From Combretum micranthum (taxonomy: Eukaryota > Streptophyta > Magnoliopsida > Myrtales > Combretaceae), in NCBI GenBank assembly GCA_024138025.1, contig JAMXBD010000640.1, positions 310,001 through 374,000 of the forward strand: a DNA stretch of 64,000 nt. Direction: 5' to 3'. Each line of letters begins with the position of its first letter. Position 1 is the stretch's first letter. The notes under the pieces were generated by a model. That model had not been told where the DNA came from. It searched no databases and worked only from the letters and a program-made list of their open reading frames with translations. The translations under genes and the position numbers were made by a program. Shown in pieces: positions 50,604-63,271 of the stretch.

Positions 50604-53600
50604 TTAAAGTGGCCTTCCCAAGGTAAACTCAAGATTGGGCTTCTTGGGGCTTGACCCTGATATGTCCGACGAGCTTAAGTCCGACATTGTTCTTTCATAA
50701 CTAATTGCGCGTTTCGGATCAACGTCTTTCTGCACAAACATTGGGAGTTCCATAAGAATTAACAAATAAATAAACCTTTACCCACATATAACTAGAGAGA
50801 GTTTCATATCCACGTCAGTTTATATGCTGCCACACAGTAAAACCTTATCATCTTACCTAGTGCTAAATTTAATAATATAAAATAAGAAAAAATTTGCATA
50901 AATTAGCATTCAGATTATTTCTATTTGGTATTGTGTATACATATAATGAATGTAGCAACAGGTAATTACATATATGGATGTTTGCTAGTAAAAACAAACT
51001 TTTAAATGTTCTTATTATTAGGGTTTTTATTTGAAAACTTAATGTAAGAGCATGTCTTCCAAAATATATTATTGGATTATATTTAATCCAACAAATCATC
51101 TATTTTAATTCCATAAAAAACTCTCCATCTCATGAATTTTTTCAATAGCAAACTAAGAGTGAGCACAAGGAGTTCTCATGACCTTCTTCCAACTTTTGTC
51201 TACATTCAGTACACAACTCATGAAACATGATCTATGTATTTATGTATAATAATAATGGTAATAAAATAAGTAAACAATTAAACCTACAATTTATATAGTT
51301 CACAGAAATTTTTTCTCTAGCTATATACCTGTCTAATAAATCCTTATGATCTAACTCGAAACCTTCCGTATATAGTTGAAATATACAAAACTCAACTAAA
51401 CCTTCACACGTCTATACAAATTCTTGTTTTACTTTCCACAACAAAAGAGTTAAGGGAAAAAGAAAAAAAAAAAAAAGAGAGAGAACTGTAAAGGACTGAT
51501 TTATACCTCGAAAGATGACGTGATTCCTCCAGAATCATTTGCTTTACCATTTAGCCAACTTTCCCTAAAGAAAACAAATGATAAAACCACATTGAGAGAA
51601 CAATAATAGGAGTTCCTACCACTGAAATCCATGCATGCATGCAAATGTAGAAAGAAATTCATAAAAGAAAGTTATCTTTTTACAGCTTTATAAGACTTAT
51701 GATGTGTATAGGGCAATTACTTTCACTTATACTTGTGACCACATATGAGTACATAATTACATCGGTTGGAAATTGAAATATTCTAAGGTTGTAGCCTCCC
51801 CATGTGATAGTCCATTACTCATAACAAAAACAGTACAAGGTGAAAACACAACTTTTGTGTACTAAACAAATTTTCAATAATATGGGACCATTCTAGATAG
51901 GATTTTAGCTTTGGGAGTGTTAAGTTTTCTCATTGGAGACCCCACAAATTTTATATTTTATATTAAGAGCCCACAAAATCCAAAGAAAAGAAAAGATGTC
52001 TCCAATTTTTTGGAAGATTTGTCAAATGAGAATCGGAAATAGCTAGTAGAAATACGGGTGATGCATTGCATATGGGTAGCTGTAAACAATTCAGAAGCAC
52101 ATAAAAAAGTATTTTGATCATTGAGCCATCATGAGAATCTCAATCTTAGTGGGTAGACAAAACAAAAGCATATAATATATATGATGTGTAATACCTTCAT
52201 GTGTAATTTCTCATAGCTTAGAATAATGACATAAGGGCCAAAGAGATTTACTCAAAAAAAGAGGAGAAATAGATACTAGGTTTTAGGGGAATTTACTCCT
52301 ACAAACACCTTAACTAATTCACCTGAGGAATTCAAGTTTTAATATATCTTTCGGGACAAGAAACATCTTTGCAAAGTAAAGTTTTTGTTTAATATATTAT
52401 GAAATATCTAACCTAAATTTTTATGCTATTAAGTTAACAAGTAGCTTATAAAATTTGTATGACCTAATAAAATTTGTTTGTGTATTTACCTTAATTATAA
52501 ATTAAGACTTAATGAAAGATAATGATGAAGGAAATTTTCAAAATTTTCTTCCCAACACCACTTAATGAATAATATGAAAAACACGGTGTAACTCAACTTT
52601 TTCATATTGTCTCTCATAAACTAAATTATGGGTGAAATTATTATTATCTAAAACATACATTTAATAAATATAATATGAAAAAGGGAAATAAAACCCATAT
52701 CAAACAAGTTAAAAAAAATTAGTGAATGCATGGGAGTTATTTATTTATTTATTTATTTTGGAGGGTAAAGGAAACCGAATCCTTAGCATCTACACGAGAG
52801 AAAGTGAGTGAAAGTCAAACAACTAATAGTGCTGAGCATTGTATAGAGTCATGTCTTTGAGACAAGACAATGTCCTTTTAATCTATGATACACCATATGT
52901 CTCTTAACCAATAATTCATCATATGTCCTATATGTTAGAATTAAAAGACAATAAATGGATGGCTAATATATATATATTTTTTATTTCATAAATAGCAGAA
53001 ATATAATATATTTCTATCTGGATAGGAAACCAGTGTTCATGCTACTCGGACCACATCCCCAAATCCAATTAATTATTAGTTGTTTTAAAATCCATGAAAG
53101 TTAGTTTACCTTGAGGAGTTGCTCCATAGACCATGAGAGTTACTTAGTTTTCCTTGTTGAGCAGAAACGTCAGGCCTTTTTGAGTTGTTTTGTCCTTCAA
53201 ACATACTTAAATCTTCTGAAGTATCTCCAGACGATCCATTCTCATATGCATATTCTGATTGTCCTACACATATAATGTGACAGGGCATCAAATCAAAAAT
53301 TTAAGGCTCATTAAAAACTACATTCAAGTATTAAACCCATCTTGAAGCTTCGCATATTAAATCTTACATTAAAAAGCCATCAACAAGATGACACCCGTTC
53401 AGTAGTTAGGGAATCTACCTTTGATCAAGAGGACAATAACAAAAGCAGATATTTACACAAGAGAATGTATATGTCTAAAAAGCTTTAAAATCAGTTCATC
53501 CAAAAGCTATACTCGCATTTGGATTTCCAACAATGTCCAAAGAAAAAAAAAAAAAATTGATTCCCAACATTTGTGGAGACTAATTACCTAAAGAAGGAGA

Positions 53601-54000
53601 TGCTGCAGCTGCTCGATCAGTAGTCTTCACCGTTCGATACATCTATAATGTTAAAAAAGTTTTGGTTTAGTTTTCTTTTAGAAATCAGCTAAAACAATAA
53701 TAATAATAAGCAACATTTACATTATAAGAACGTGAGGTATTTAAAAAAATTATATGGATAACATCATGAATTATGAAACATTGCTCTAAAGTTTGCTCAC
53801 TCATCTTTTGAGGTTTAAGGATTGTTTTTCAAAAGTACTAAAAGGAAACAACTCGTTGTACCACGTACATACATATAAATACATTATATACACACACACA
53901 TAAGCCGAACGTGTCTATTGTTGCACGGCTTGGCTTGGCTTTTCAAAGCTTAGACTGGTTCTGTCTTTAACTTATTGTTCTCTGAAATCGATAATTTTGT

Positions 54001-54040
<40 letters not shown>

Positions 54041-55297
54041 GAGCTCCTTATTCCAAGCAAAAACAAAGCTGTCCTAGAAAACATAGCTTGCAGGACCATC
54101 AGAATTATTCAGATCTAAAAGAGAATTTATTAGGGCGAAACTAGAATATTGAGAGACCTAATAAGTTAGGGCAAAGGAAACCTTGGAATTTGAAAGAAAA
54201 AAAAAAAAAAGGACATTTATTATTGTTGGTAACTCTAGCTGTAATTTAATACTCACTCCATCTTCATCAGCATCACCACCTACCTTGTATTATGTTCTAC
54301 CAAAAATCAGATTAACATAATTTTTCGTTAGTGTTTTAATTTTTATCGTTCACTTGCTTTCGTCGTCTCGGATAATCGTTACTCGAGGCGACGTGCTTGT
54401 AGCTACATTTGGGAGTAGAGTGAATACCTGTAGATGAGACTTAACATGTGCCAAAGTGAGATCCTTTACGTCCATAAGCTCAAGTACTGACTTTGGTGTT
54501 GCTCCTAAATTAAATAAGAGAAAAATTCATGATATGAAATGAGAAAAGAAGAAAAAAGAGGAACAAAATTGATGCAATTTAGGACAAAAAGGGAGGTGGG
54601 AGGGATTAAGAAATTCAAGAAATGATTGAAGCATACTTTCATGGCCACCAAGAAGGTCGACAGCATGAACAAACCGCGCATGTAGGGTCGTAGTCCATCG
54701 CATCCTAGGAGCTCTCATGCTACGTTTGGCTGGAAACCTTGACATGAATCTCGATCGGATTAACCCTTGAGATTGTAACTGACTAACCGAACCGGCCGGA
54801 GTAGTACAGTTAGGTAAACAAGGAAGAGGGGATGATGATAATGTCTCCAAATTGGCTTGTTGATGATGAGCAAATGGAAAATTAGGGGAGTTTTGATAAA
54901 TTGGGATACCCCTAATAGGTCTTAAAAAGCCAAGCTCTTGGCTTAACCCTTGTTGGTAATGAGGATTATGGATATGGTTTTGATGGAAAGAGCGAATATG
55001 GTTGTTACTCCCTCCATTTATACTTTGAAGGAGATGATGGTTGTAGTATCGCTCTGTGTCGGTGTCAAAAGGCTTAGGATAGTTAGATAGAGAAAGCTCG
55101 TGATGCGTACTTTCAGTATTAGCCGAAGCCCTGGACACCAGAGTAGCGGTACTGCTGTTTCTGCTGGTGTCCAGAGCTCTTTTCCAGAACCCCAAATCCA
55201 CTTCCTCTTCACCTTTCCTTCTCCAAGTAGATGTCGGTTTCGCGTTTGGCGGGCTGATTTGCAGCGACAAATCCGGTTGAGCTGGGAAAAGCTCCAT
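50604..55297 (-). CDS. KAN2: KANADI transcription factor (KAN2/KAN3 type), six exons
   Basis: Exons in coding order: 54637-55297, 54428-54504, 53588-53642, 53110-53263, 51507-51564, 50604-50729; stop TAA at 50604-50606. All introns are GT-AG and phases match, giving 376 residues; the Arabidopsis KAN2 protein is of similar length. The start MELFPAQPDLSLQISPPN is the KAN2-like N-terminus, with an EAR-like DLSLQI, then DLGFWKRALD near residue 35. The GARP DNA-binding domain runs from about residue 191 (KRSMRAPRMRWTTTLHARFV) through TPKSVLELMDVKDLTLAHVK to SHLQMYRTVK near 255. A YENGSSGDTSED segment and GLWSNSSRESWLNGKAN follow, and the C-terminus is PKKPNLEFTLGRPL. KANADI proteins are nuclear regulators of abaxial identity and organ polarity, largely repressors. 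No key residue is missing. It could be the KAN3-side paralogue; family assignment is secure. Confidence 0.95.
51565..53109 (-). other. KAN2 intron 4 (1545 bp)
   Basis: The largest intron of the gene, bounded by AAG|GTAAAC and TTTAG|GGAAAG. It is AT-rich and holds a (TTTA)n stretch near 52738-52757. No second gene or recognisable transposon terminus was found inside. Introns 1, 3 and 5 are 132, 324 and 777 bp. Confidence 0.85.
54003..54038. repeat. (CT)18 microsatellite in KAN2 intron 2
   Basis: An uninterrupted CT run of 36 bp on the plus strand, within the 785-bp second intron (53643-54427), reads as (AG)n in the transcript. Confidence 0.95.
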
Positions 55298-55760
55298 CTT
55301 CTACAACTAAGATGATTTCTCCCTTCAAAAATCACCACTAAGCAACCCTTGATATTTTTTTGACAAAAGAAAACACTAGTCGCTAAAAGCGGTAAGGGTT
55401 TTGAGGTCTTTGGTCGCGGGGGTGTTATAGATTTGGTTAAGATTGGGTTGGATCCATTTGTAAGGAGTAGTTGCAAAATTTGGAGAAAGTATGGAGAGAG
55501 AGAGAGAGAAAGAGAAAGAGGGGGAGAGAGAGAGAGGAGGAGGAGGAGAAGAAATGACAAGGTTATGTAATGTATGGTTGTTTCTTTTCTGTGAAGTATA
55601 TGTGAGAAAATGACACTTGATAGAGGCTGAGATAGATAGATAGAGAGAGAGAGGTTTTGCTTTTGTGGATGTGAGTGCATGGTAATAAGGTGGAAACGCA
55701 AGGGATTTAAAAAAAAAAGAGAAGAAAAAGAAAAATAGATTGGTCTGAATTGTGGAAGGA
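55298..55760 (-). promoter_or_regulatory. KAN2 leader and proximal promoter, pyrimidine-rich
   Basis: On the coding strand the 400 bp before the start codon hold long CT tracts (55494-55552 and 55630-55655 read as GA repeats on the plus strand), typical of plant 5' untranslated regions and of GA/CT elements bound by BASIC PENTACYSTEINE proteins. A weak TATA-like TTTAAAT lies near 55705. Several upstream ATGs occur out of frame with KAN2, including one at 55701 whose frame stays open across the KAN2 start. The transcription start is not determined. Confidence 0.4.
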
Positions 55761-56109
55761 TATCATGTTTTACTTTGGGAATTGAGTCCTTTTTTACTTT
55801 TTTCCATTTTTCCCTTTGTAACGAGGAGAAGAGAAAAGGGAATTTTAGGGTATTACTTTGAACGTGTGCATTTGTCTCTCAACTAAATATTTAACTTTTT
55901 TAACCACATGCTCAAGGATATATAGACTATAGAGAGCTTGTCAAAACCACTTTCTACAAAACCTTAATTTCAGTAAATTTTTTAAACTACATATTGTATA
56001 CAAAAGTGACGTCTATGTTTTTCACTTTCTTTTCACTTTATTAACTCAACATTTCTCTACTTCCCTCTATTAAGAAAAAAAATTAGCTAAAGGTTTAAAT
56101 AAGTATTGG
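55761..56109. other. KAN2 upstream region, no element seen
   Basis: AT-rich DNA between the putative promoter and the retrotransposon at 56110. No clear conserved regulatory motif recognised. Confidence 0.4.
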
Positions 56110-56566
56110 TGTAGCGAAAGGAATTAAATTTATGTTTCGTTCTGTTGATTCTCAAAATACCCGAAAACCAATTTTCAAAAGTCTATTGATTCTAGGAATG
56201 TCGTTAATAGCATCAAAATCAAACTTTATACAAGAATTCGAATTTTAGAGCAATGATGGCTCTAAAATGTTTACTGAAAAGTATGATAAATGTTTTTTTC
56301 ATTGTCATAGGGTATACATTTATAAGTAAGCACAAAGGCTGTCAAAAAAGAAAAGACTAAAAAAAAAAAATAAAAAAAGAAAAAAACTAAAAAAAAAACT
56401 TTCCATTAAAAAACATTAAATAGTATTCAAATGATATTCTTTTAAACCTTCACTAAAAAGAAATTCCTTTTAAAATACATTAATAAAAATCTATTAAATA
56501 TCAAATTTTAAACTATTAAAAGACATTTAAAAAATATTGACCACATCATTATTGGCAACCACATCA
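56110..56566 (-). repeat. 3' LTR of the deleted element
   Basis: Starts (plus strand) TGTAGCGAAAGGAATTAAAT and ends CAACCACATCA; aligns along its length with 57377-57825. 457 bp. Confidence 0.85.
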
Positions 56567-56722
56567 TTACCATTAAATTGGACAAAATTCTCCTTCGAAT
56601 TTTCACTGTGTTACGCAACATCCACTTGGAATTAATCATACAAGCCTTATACAAATTGATTTAATCTTGGCTAGTCGACCCATGTTAGTTGATCGCCGAT
56701 TCATTTTGCATACTCCTTGAAC

Positions 56723-57148
56723 CTATTTTCTCTTTCCTAGATTGGTGCAAGTAGATTGAAACATATTATTCCTTATCCAATCATCTTTAGTAGCCCATTG
56801 AGTCATGTAAGACATCCTAACGACCAAGTCCTCTCTACTCTCTTTAGCCAAATAATCCTGTTCAACATAATCAGTATAAAAAATTGGCTCATCACTACCA
56901 ACAACTTCAAAAACATCTTCCTCTTCATCCACGTAACTATCAAAGATTTGCTCACCATCAGCCTCAAATACATCCTCCTCTCCATCAATACGAGTATCAA
57001 AGATTGGTTTTACCTCAATCTCAAAAATATCTTCATCTACATTCTCTTCAACTTGAGATTCGTGAAGTATACATGGTATCTCTTTGTAATATTCTTCTTC
57101 CACATCAAAAGAGGAATCAACATCTTCCCTATTATGAAGAGGCATCAA
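56723..57148 (-). pseudogene. Gag-protease linker fragment with acidic repeats
   Basis: A 141-residue frame. The first two thirds are strongly acidic and contain three tandem units of about 20 residues with consensus DVFE...PIFDT (IFEIEVKPIFDTRIDGEED, VFEADGEQIFDSYVDEEED, VFEVVGSDEPIFYTD). The last part, EDLVVRMSYMTQ...KDDWIRNNMFQSTCTNLGK, matches the pattern LVVRR..........DDWLR..IF.(S/T).CT..GKVC that in plant Ty3/gypsy polyproteins lies between the zinc knuckle and the aspartic protease. The frame stops exactly where the protease would begin. No catalytic residues are present, so the product has no enzymatic role. The N-terminal methionine is the first available and may not be used. Confidence 0.65.
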
Positions 57149-57359
57149 TTAAGGTTCTGTCTATGAGCAAGATTGAGATTTTCATTCCGATTGACAATTA
57201 ACCTGTTACCTTACTGCTAATCGCTTACCATAGCATCCCATCGTTCATCTACCATCTTTACTATCCTACGATCTAGATTATCACACACATAAATCTTCTC
57301 CACTATATGTCATTGATTATTCTGCCTTCATAATGTCATCTACTCTAAGAATGAATGCA

Positions 57360-57371
57360 GCTCTTATACCA
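57360..57371 (-). other. Primer-binding site, initiator methionine tRNA type
   Basis: The minus strand reads TGGTATAAGAGC five bases after the 5' LTR end; the standard site complementary to initiator tRNA-Met is TGGTATCAGAGC, so one base differs. It primes reverse transcription in LTR elements. Confidence 0.8.
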
Positions 57372-57376
57372 AAAGA

Positions 57377-57825
57377 TGTAGCAAAAGGAGTTAAATTTAT
57401 ACCACATTCCATTGATTCTTAGAATACCTAGAAGGTAATCTTCAAAAGCCTATTGATTCTAGAAATACTAGGCTAATAGCATCAAATTCAAAATTCAAAT
57501 TTTGAGGAAAAGAGTAATGACGATTAATATTTTTACTAAAAAGTATGATAATTGTTATTTTTATTGTCATAGGGTGTACATTTGTAAGCAAGCCTAAAGG
57601 CTACAAAAAAGGAAAAGACTAAAAAAAAGATGAATTAAATGATATTAAAAAAGAAAAAGTTTAAAAATAAACTTCCTATAAAAGACATTAAATAGTATTC
57701 AAAAGATATTCTTTTAAATCTTGACTAAAAAAAAAATCCTATTAAAATACATTAATAAAAATCTCTTAAATGTCAAATTTAAAACTATTAAAAGATATTT
57801 AAAAAATATTGACACAACCACATCA
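57377..57825 (-). repeat. 5' LTR of the deleted element
   Basis: Starts (plus strand) TGTAGCAAAAGGAGTTAAAT and ends CAACCACATCA, 449 bp. It borders the primer-binding site, which fixes it as the 5' LTR on the minus strand. Confidence 0.85.
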
Positions 57826-59830
57826 AATATGTAAAACATGCATATATACATACATACATGCATATATGTATATATAAGGCTAATAAAGAAAGTCAAAACT
57901 CTTCTTTTTCAGTGTTTTAATTCTAATGTTATTGGATCCTTTTTCCTTTTTGTGGATATCTATTCTATGATTTTTTTTTTTTAAGTCTTTCTAAACATAA
58001 ATAACCAAATTGTAAAAATCAAACATGACTACTCAAATAAACAATAATTAAAATAAAAAAAAAAAGGAAAACATATAGGTATGCTTTTCATATAAAATAA
58101 CGTTTGGGTTTTATGATTTCTATTAAAGTTGAGCTTCCTTTTCTCATCATATATTCTTTATATGATGGAGAAGTTTAAGGAATAAAGATAGACGTTCTGT
58201 TGTTGCGTGTAGTTGATTATTCATCTTTCTATTAGTTCAACATATTATGATATAGTGATATGGTGAAGGAAAATTGCATATAAGATATAGAAGTAATTTG
58301 GCTAGATGAATATGATTCCTAGGTTTGAAGCAATATTGAATTCAAATAATAACTTCATTCGTTTATTCCATTAGGTCAAATATACAAAATAAAGTAAAAA
58401 TTGAAGAGGAAAAAGAATTAACAATATAATTCATTAATATCAATCAATGGTCATCATCAATGGTCTATCTTAAATGTTTATGGTGTAAATAAAGGTTCCT
58501 TTCCTCATTTATAACATCTAAAGTTAGGGGTAAGCACCAAAGTAAAAATGGTACTTGGCTAAAATGACTAAATAGAAGAAAAGCTTAATAAATTGATCAA
58601 AAATGAATCAAGAATGCATTAAGCATTGCATATTGAATTTTATCACTTGCATAACCTAAGAATCCTTATTTCCCCTTTCCTCCTCTTAAACCTCTTTGTA
58701 TGACATCCTTCCACATCTTATAGACACGAACTTTTTAGGACCGATATATACTTGCTACACATGATCAATCAACTACAGCAGTCTCTATACACAATTGATA
58801 TTAACTAAGAAATCAAAGACCTTACTTTTATTTTCTCATCTTAAACCCCTTTAATTTTAGTATATTGCTGACTTAACCATATTCGATATAGTTAGATCAT
58901 TTCCTATTAATATAAATTAAACCTCAAACCATTAATTACTTTATGGGATATTAACCTTAATGGGTCTTAGTTTAAAAGCTGATTGAAGTTTTGAAATTAC
59001 ACTAAGGAAAAAAAAATTGATGAGTTCCCTTAATTCGGACTACAGATGAGTCGTCTCTTATAAGCTAATCAACCTTGACCCAATTTAATCTTGATTCATA
59101 AACAATTCAAACTCATGCGTAAAATAACACTTATATATTTAAACAAGTCAAGTTCGAGATCCTATTTATACTTGTGAGTCTACTTGTTAAGACTCATACT
59201 TTCGCGAGTATGCTTATGAGATTTATATTGTATAGATAATATATAATTCGGACAAATAATTAATATGTATAGTACAAATATTATGATATATATAATATAA
59301 TCTTTCTTCATTATTTATTTGTATATTTGTTCGTTCTGTTTAGTTTTTTAGTAGGTTTATCTTTATCTCATACTCTTATTCTAGAAGAACAAGCTTACTT
59401 GCACTACTAGTTTAGCTTTGCTTAAACATGATTAATAAAATGTTTGAACTTGATCTCAAAATAAAACTTGTTCCTTTTAAACAAGCCAAATTCAAGAGCT
59501 TATAACTTACATACTCAAAAAATGCTTAACATAGCATAATCTTGATAATTTTTTAAAGATATTAAGCTTTGTACCATCAAAAGCTTAATTCGATTCAACT
59601 CGACTTATTTGTAAGGCTTTCTTCCTTAATTATAGAATTAGTTTTGTAGCATGTTTAGATTAGCCAACCATCTCCTAGTTTTAATTTAATATTTTGAGCC
59701 ATTTTAGGTATAAATGAGATAAAGAGATTTATAACAAGTTTTAGTGAACATGACAAAATATTGTCGACGAAAAAAATGAAGTTTTCTTACACTTGCTTAA
59801 AAACTATGGAAACATTTCTTTGCAAATGAT
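57826..59830. other. Intergenic DNA, no gene seen
   Basis: AT-rich. An alternating purine-pyrimidine stretch with ATGCATATATACATACATAC lies at 57837-57876. Around 59030-59620 short GAGCTT/AAGTCAAG-type motifs recur and may be a worn hAT-like element like those at 34578 and 40002, but no termini pair. Confidence 0.4.
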
Positions 59831-60773
59831 CATGGGCGGACGCAGGATTATACGATTAGGGGGATTGGACCTTCATAAGTTAATTTTAAAGTTATTTATT
59901 AATATTCACTTGCTATTACAATTATATTACATCTTATATATTCATGAGAATTTTATTATGATTTTAATGTGATATTTTATAAAATTCATGAAGAAAATTA
60001 TTCAAACAATGATTAAAAGTATTTAGTGCATTTCACAAGGAATAATATATATATGTCACTTGAAAATTAATTATTAATAAAAAAATACAAGTAATATCTG
60101 TATACAAATTTTGCATTAATAAAAATAAATCATGAAATATATCTAGATAGGATATTTATATAATACTTTGTGTTCATTATCCTAGCATTACATGTAGAAA
60201 ATAAATATTGTCACTAAATCAAATTATATAATTAATGTGAAATGTGATTGCTTTTGCATAAATAGATCATAAAATACATGTAGATAGGATATTTATTCAA
60301 TGATTTATGTACATTTAAATAACATTAATTGAAGAAGAAAAAATTACTAAATCAAATTATATGATTAGTATGCAATAATATTCAATTTTAATATGGATAA
60401 TAATAATTATTACATTGTGGAATGTTTTAAACATAAAATAGTTATTAATAAGAATTTATTTAATTTGATAATTTTATGATGAAAGAATTTAATATTATTA
60501 GTTATTGTAAAAGAAAAAGTTAAAAAGAAACACACACATGCACATATATATATAGATAGAGGAGAAAGTAGCTAGTGTAATAAATGTATATAAAAGTAAA
60601 TACTTAACCATTACACTACGTTTAATTTTATATTATAATTCTTTTTTATAATATACATATAATATTTTTTCTTTTTAAAAAACCTTTTAAAATTAATTTT
60701 TCTCTGGTCTAGGGGGTCGGAGCCCTCGTCACCCTCCAATCCTTCTCTTTCCCCCCTTTTAAATCTACCCCTG
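59831..60773. mobile_element. hAT-type non-autonomous element
   Basis: Left end CATGGGCGGACGCAGGATTA and right end in reverse CAGGGGTAGATTTAAAAGGG, followed on both arms by a G-rich segment (AGGGGGATTGG and GGATTGGAGGG). Flanks CAAATGAT (59823-59830) and CATATGAT (60774-60781) agree at seven of eight positions, as expected for hAT. The interior is AT-rich with no transposase frame. Ends of the type CAGGGGCGGA are common in plant hAT MITEs. Confidence 0.8.
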
Positions 60774-60781
60774 CATATGAT

Positions 60782-63271
60782 GTTGAATGATAAAATATAG
60801 AGGTAGCTAAGTTCTACCAAAGAGACTATAGAAATTCCAAAAGAGAAGTTGATTTACAAATGTGAATGGAAAGATACCTGATATAGAAATGGAAAAAAGC
60901 CTCACTCTGATTTAGGTAAACTTATTGAAAGTTAATGAACAAAAGCTTGGAGACATGAAACTTAATAGTTCAACCCAAAAAATAAAAAGTAAAAAATTTC
61001 TTCAATGATAGTGGAGATAACTTCATGATCTTGCCCAAAATGTGTTGGACATTCTATATGTATATTGTACATAAACATGAAAAATGAATAAGTACATGAC
61101 AATTTTACGTGTTTAGGCATATTATTTATCTCAACTACCAATAGCCAGCAAATTTCCCAAAACTATCATAGAATTCACTACCCCACCATGAATTGTTAAT
61201 AATTCAATCGTGCATAGTATAGAAAGATAAAGAAACATAAAAGCTTTATTAGCTTTGAAAAAATTAAGAATGGCCAAAAAGCTAAAAAGTGAAAAGAAAT
61301 AAAGAGAATTGTTAGAGAAAAAGCTATGCACAAATATCAACAACAAACAAAAACTTAGATGAGACACCTCCTCAAATTCATGCACTCGACGCGTCAAGAT
61401 TTCCAATGCATACAAGAATTCAAGTAACCCTCCACAAGTCTAGAGTTGAGACAGATTTTAGGTCCTGGAATAATATGGTAGCATTTGATGAAGTTTTATG
61501 AAAAAAAAAAAAAAATACATATGCATAAATATACATATAGTATCTGAAATAATAGTCACCTCTAGGACAACATACAAGTCAACTATGTCAGAAATAATAC
61601 TATAATAAACATTGAACATGAACTCAGATTCTAATTTAAATTTTCAAAATCCGAATTGGATTAAGTTTGTTTGAGCATGAGTTTGAATTAAAATGATATT
61701 CCATAAGTTGAAACTTGACTAAATAAATTTTGTTCAAACTCAATTTATCTGAAAATAATTTTTTTTTTTATATTTGTAACAAATAAAATTGATATATAAA
61801 CTCAACTTGATTTATAATGTTAATATTGGCTCAAGTTTGATTAGGTTTGCAAGCTGGTCGAGCTACACATTATAAAACTCGAACACAACTTGATCGATTA
61901 CTCAACTAGCTAAAGTTCTAGCTTGACTCGACCTTACTCAAACCAAATTCCAGTAACTATCAAGTTAAATTTAAATAGTTTGTGGAAAGTTTTACTTGTT
62001 TCAACCCATATTCCTTATTAAAATGTAAATTTAATTTTTGAAAATGAAATAAAATCATGATTATTAATAAAGAAGTGCATTTCGGTGGTCCTATCTAGGG
62101 GTTTAAGCTCTAAAATTGAATCTTAGTCCTATATTGAGTATTACAATATAAATTTGAGCCCTTGAAATCAAACTTAATTGTAAAGGTTTTGAGAAAGAGG
62201 TTAAATTACACAATAATGTCTTTCAAGCATAAGTAAATTTCTTTTGATTTAGATATATTCTACGATTCCTAATTTTTGTCTTTTTATGTTTGTTTGATTT
62301 AGTGTGTGTGCGCCTATCTTTATGTTAATAGGGCATTAATAAAGATCTTTTTTGTTATGCAAAGTGCACGAATATCTATTGTAGATGTAGGATGTGAGGA
62401 ACAAAGTTCTTTCTTTCTTAAGCTTTTCCTAAAGGAAAAAAAGGGATAATAACCTTTGGCATGTATGGAAAGATGAAGTTAAGCTTTAAATGCTTTTAGT
62501 TACCAAGTCCATTGGTGTCAATAATAGTTAACATTTTGCCATGTTAACAACTTTACTTTTGGCCCCTCATATGTCACCCATCCATGTCTCTTATTATCAT
62601 ATCCAGCTATCAATTCCTCAAATAGCTGAAACGGATGCTCTGAATGAGAGACTAAGAAACTAGATTTAGTTCTATTCTGTGAAATGTACAGTCAAGTATA
62701 TTAAATGTGTATGTTTCCTTATTAAACATTCTTAACAAATATCAATGACCCAATGGAAATTACTTAAATGGTAAAAGAAATAAAGGTGAAAGTGAAATAA
62801 CTCATAGGAGATCTGCATTTCGCTGAACCCCTAAATTTTGAGAACTTGGTAAATAATACTTGAAGGATGCAAATAACCCTCAGGATTTGATCTTGCTATG
62901 GAGATATGCTTCTAAACTTATTAAATGTAGTATATTAATGCCTAAACTTAGACTTCATTATGCTCTTTTTAAAAAAAAAAAATGGAAAAGGTAGATGTTC
63001 TTTATGTTTTTAATTTATTTTAATTTAAAAGGTTATTCTAACTTTGAAAGTTTAAGAATACATATATATACAAAAATTAAAATTTACAAGATTATTTGCA
63101 ATTTCTCATATATGAAAATAGCAAAAAAATCTAGAAATAGCTTCGTGAGGAGTTAGTCAAATAAAAAGTATATTCAAATATATTTAGCCCCTTCTTATAA
63201 AAGCTGTTAGGGTTTATCTCTAAAGAAACTTTTATGCTATCTAGGACTCAAGTCTATGGACATTTTTAGCT
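60782..63271. other. Intergenic DNA, no gene seen
   Basis: No recognisable gene. 61620-61990 has recurrent AACTTGA/TCAAGTT motifs on both strands and may be another decayed repeat. An open stretch on the minus strand at 61131-61415 (94 codons) is rich in phenylalanine and leucine, as expected from AT-rich non-coding DNA, and is not supported as a gene. Confidence 0.4.

Larger units (their letters stand above)
56110..57825 (-). mobile_element. Internally deleted Ty3/gypsy-type LTR retrotransposon
   Basis: Two direct repeats of about 450 bp (56110-56566 and 57377-57825) have TG...CA ends and flank about 810 bp. On the minus strand the 5' LTR (57377-57825) ends GCTACA, and five bases later comes a primer-binding site TGGTATAAGAGC. 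The interior carries one open frame from the gag-protease junction and lacks the remaining gag and all of pol. LTR copies differ by many substitutions and an extra AATGATGTGG-like segment in the 3' LTR, so the insertion is old. The flanks ATTGG and AATAT do not form a duplication. It ends about 0.8 kb upstream of the KAN2 start codon. Confidence 0.85.

Noticed and set aside
55018..55701. 227-codon minus-strand frame as a separate protein
   Set aside because: It overlaps KAN2 exon 1 out of frame, and its first part is CT-repeat leader giving Leu/Ser runs. KAN2 exon 1 has clear family similarity, this frame has none.
56756..57201. Plus-strand frames opposite the acidic repeat
   Set aside because: They are shadows of the minus-strand gag-protease fragment, whose acidic repeat and conserved tail make sense.
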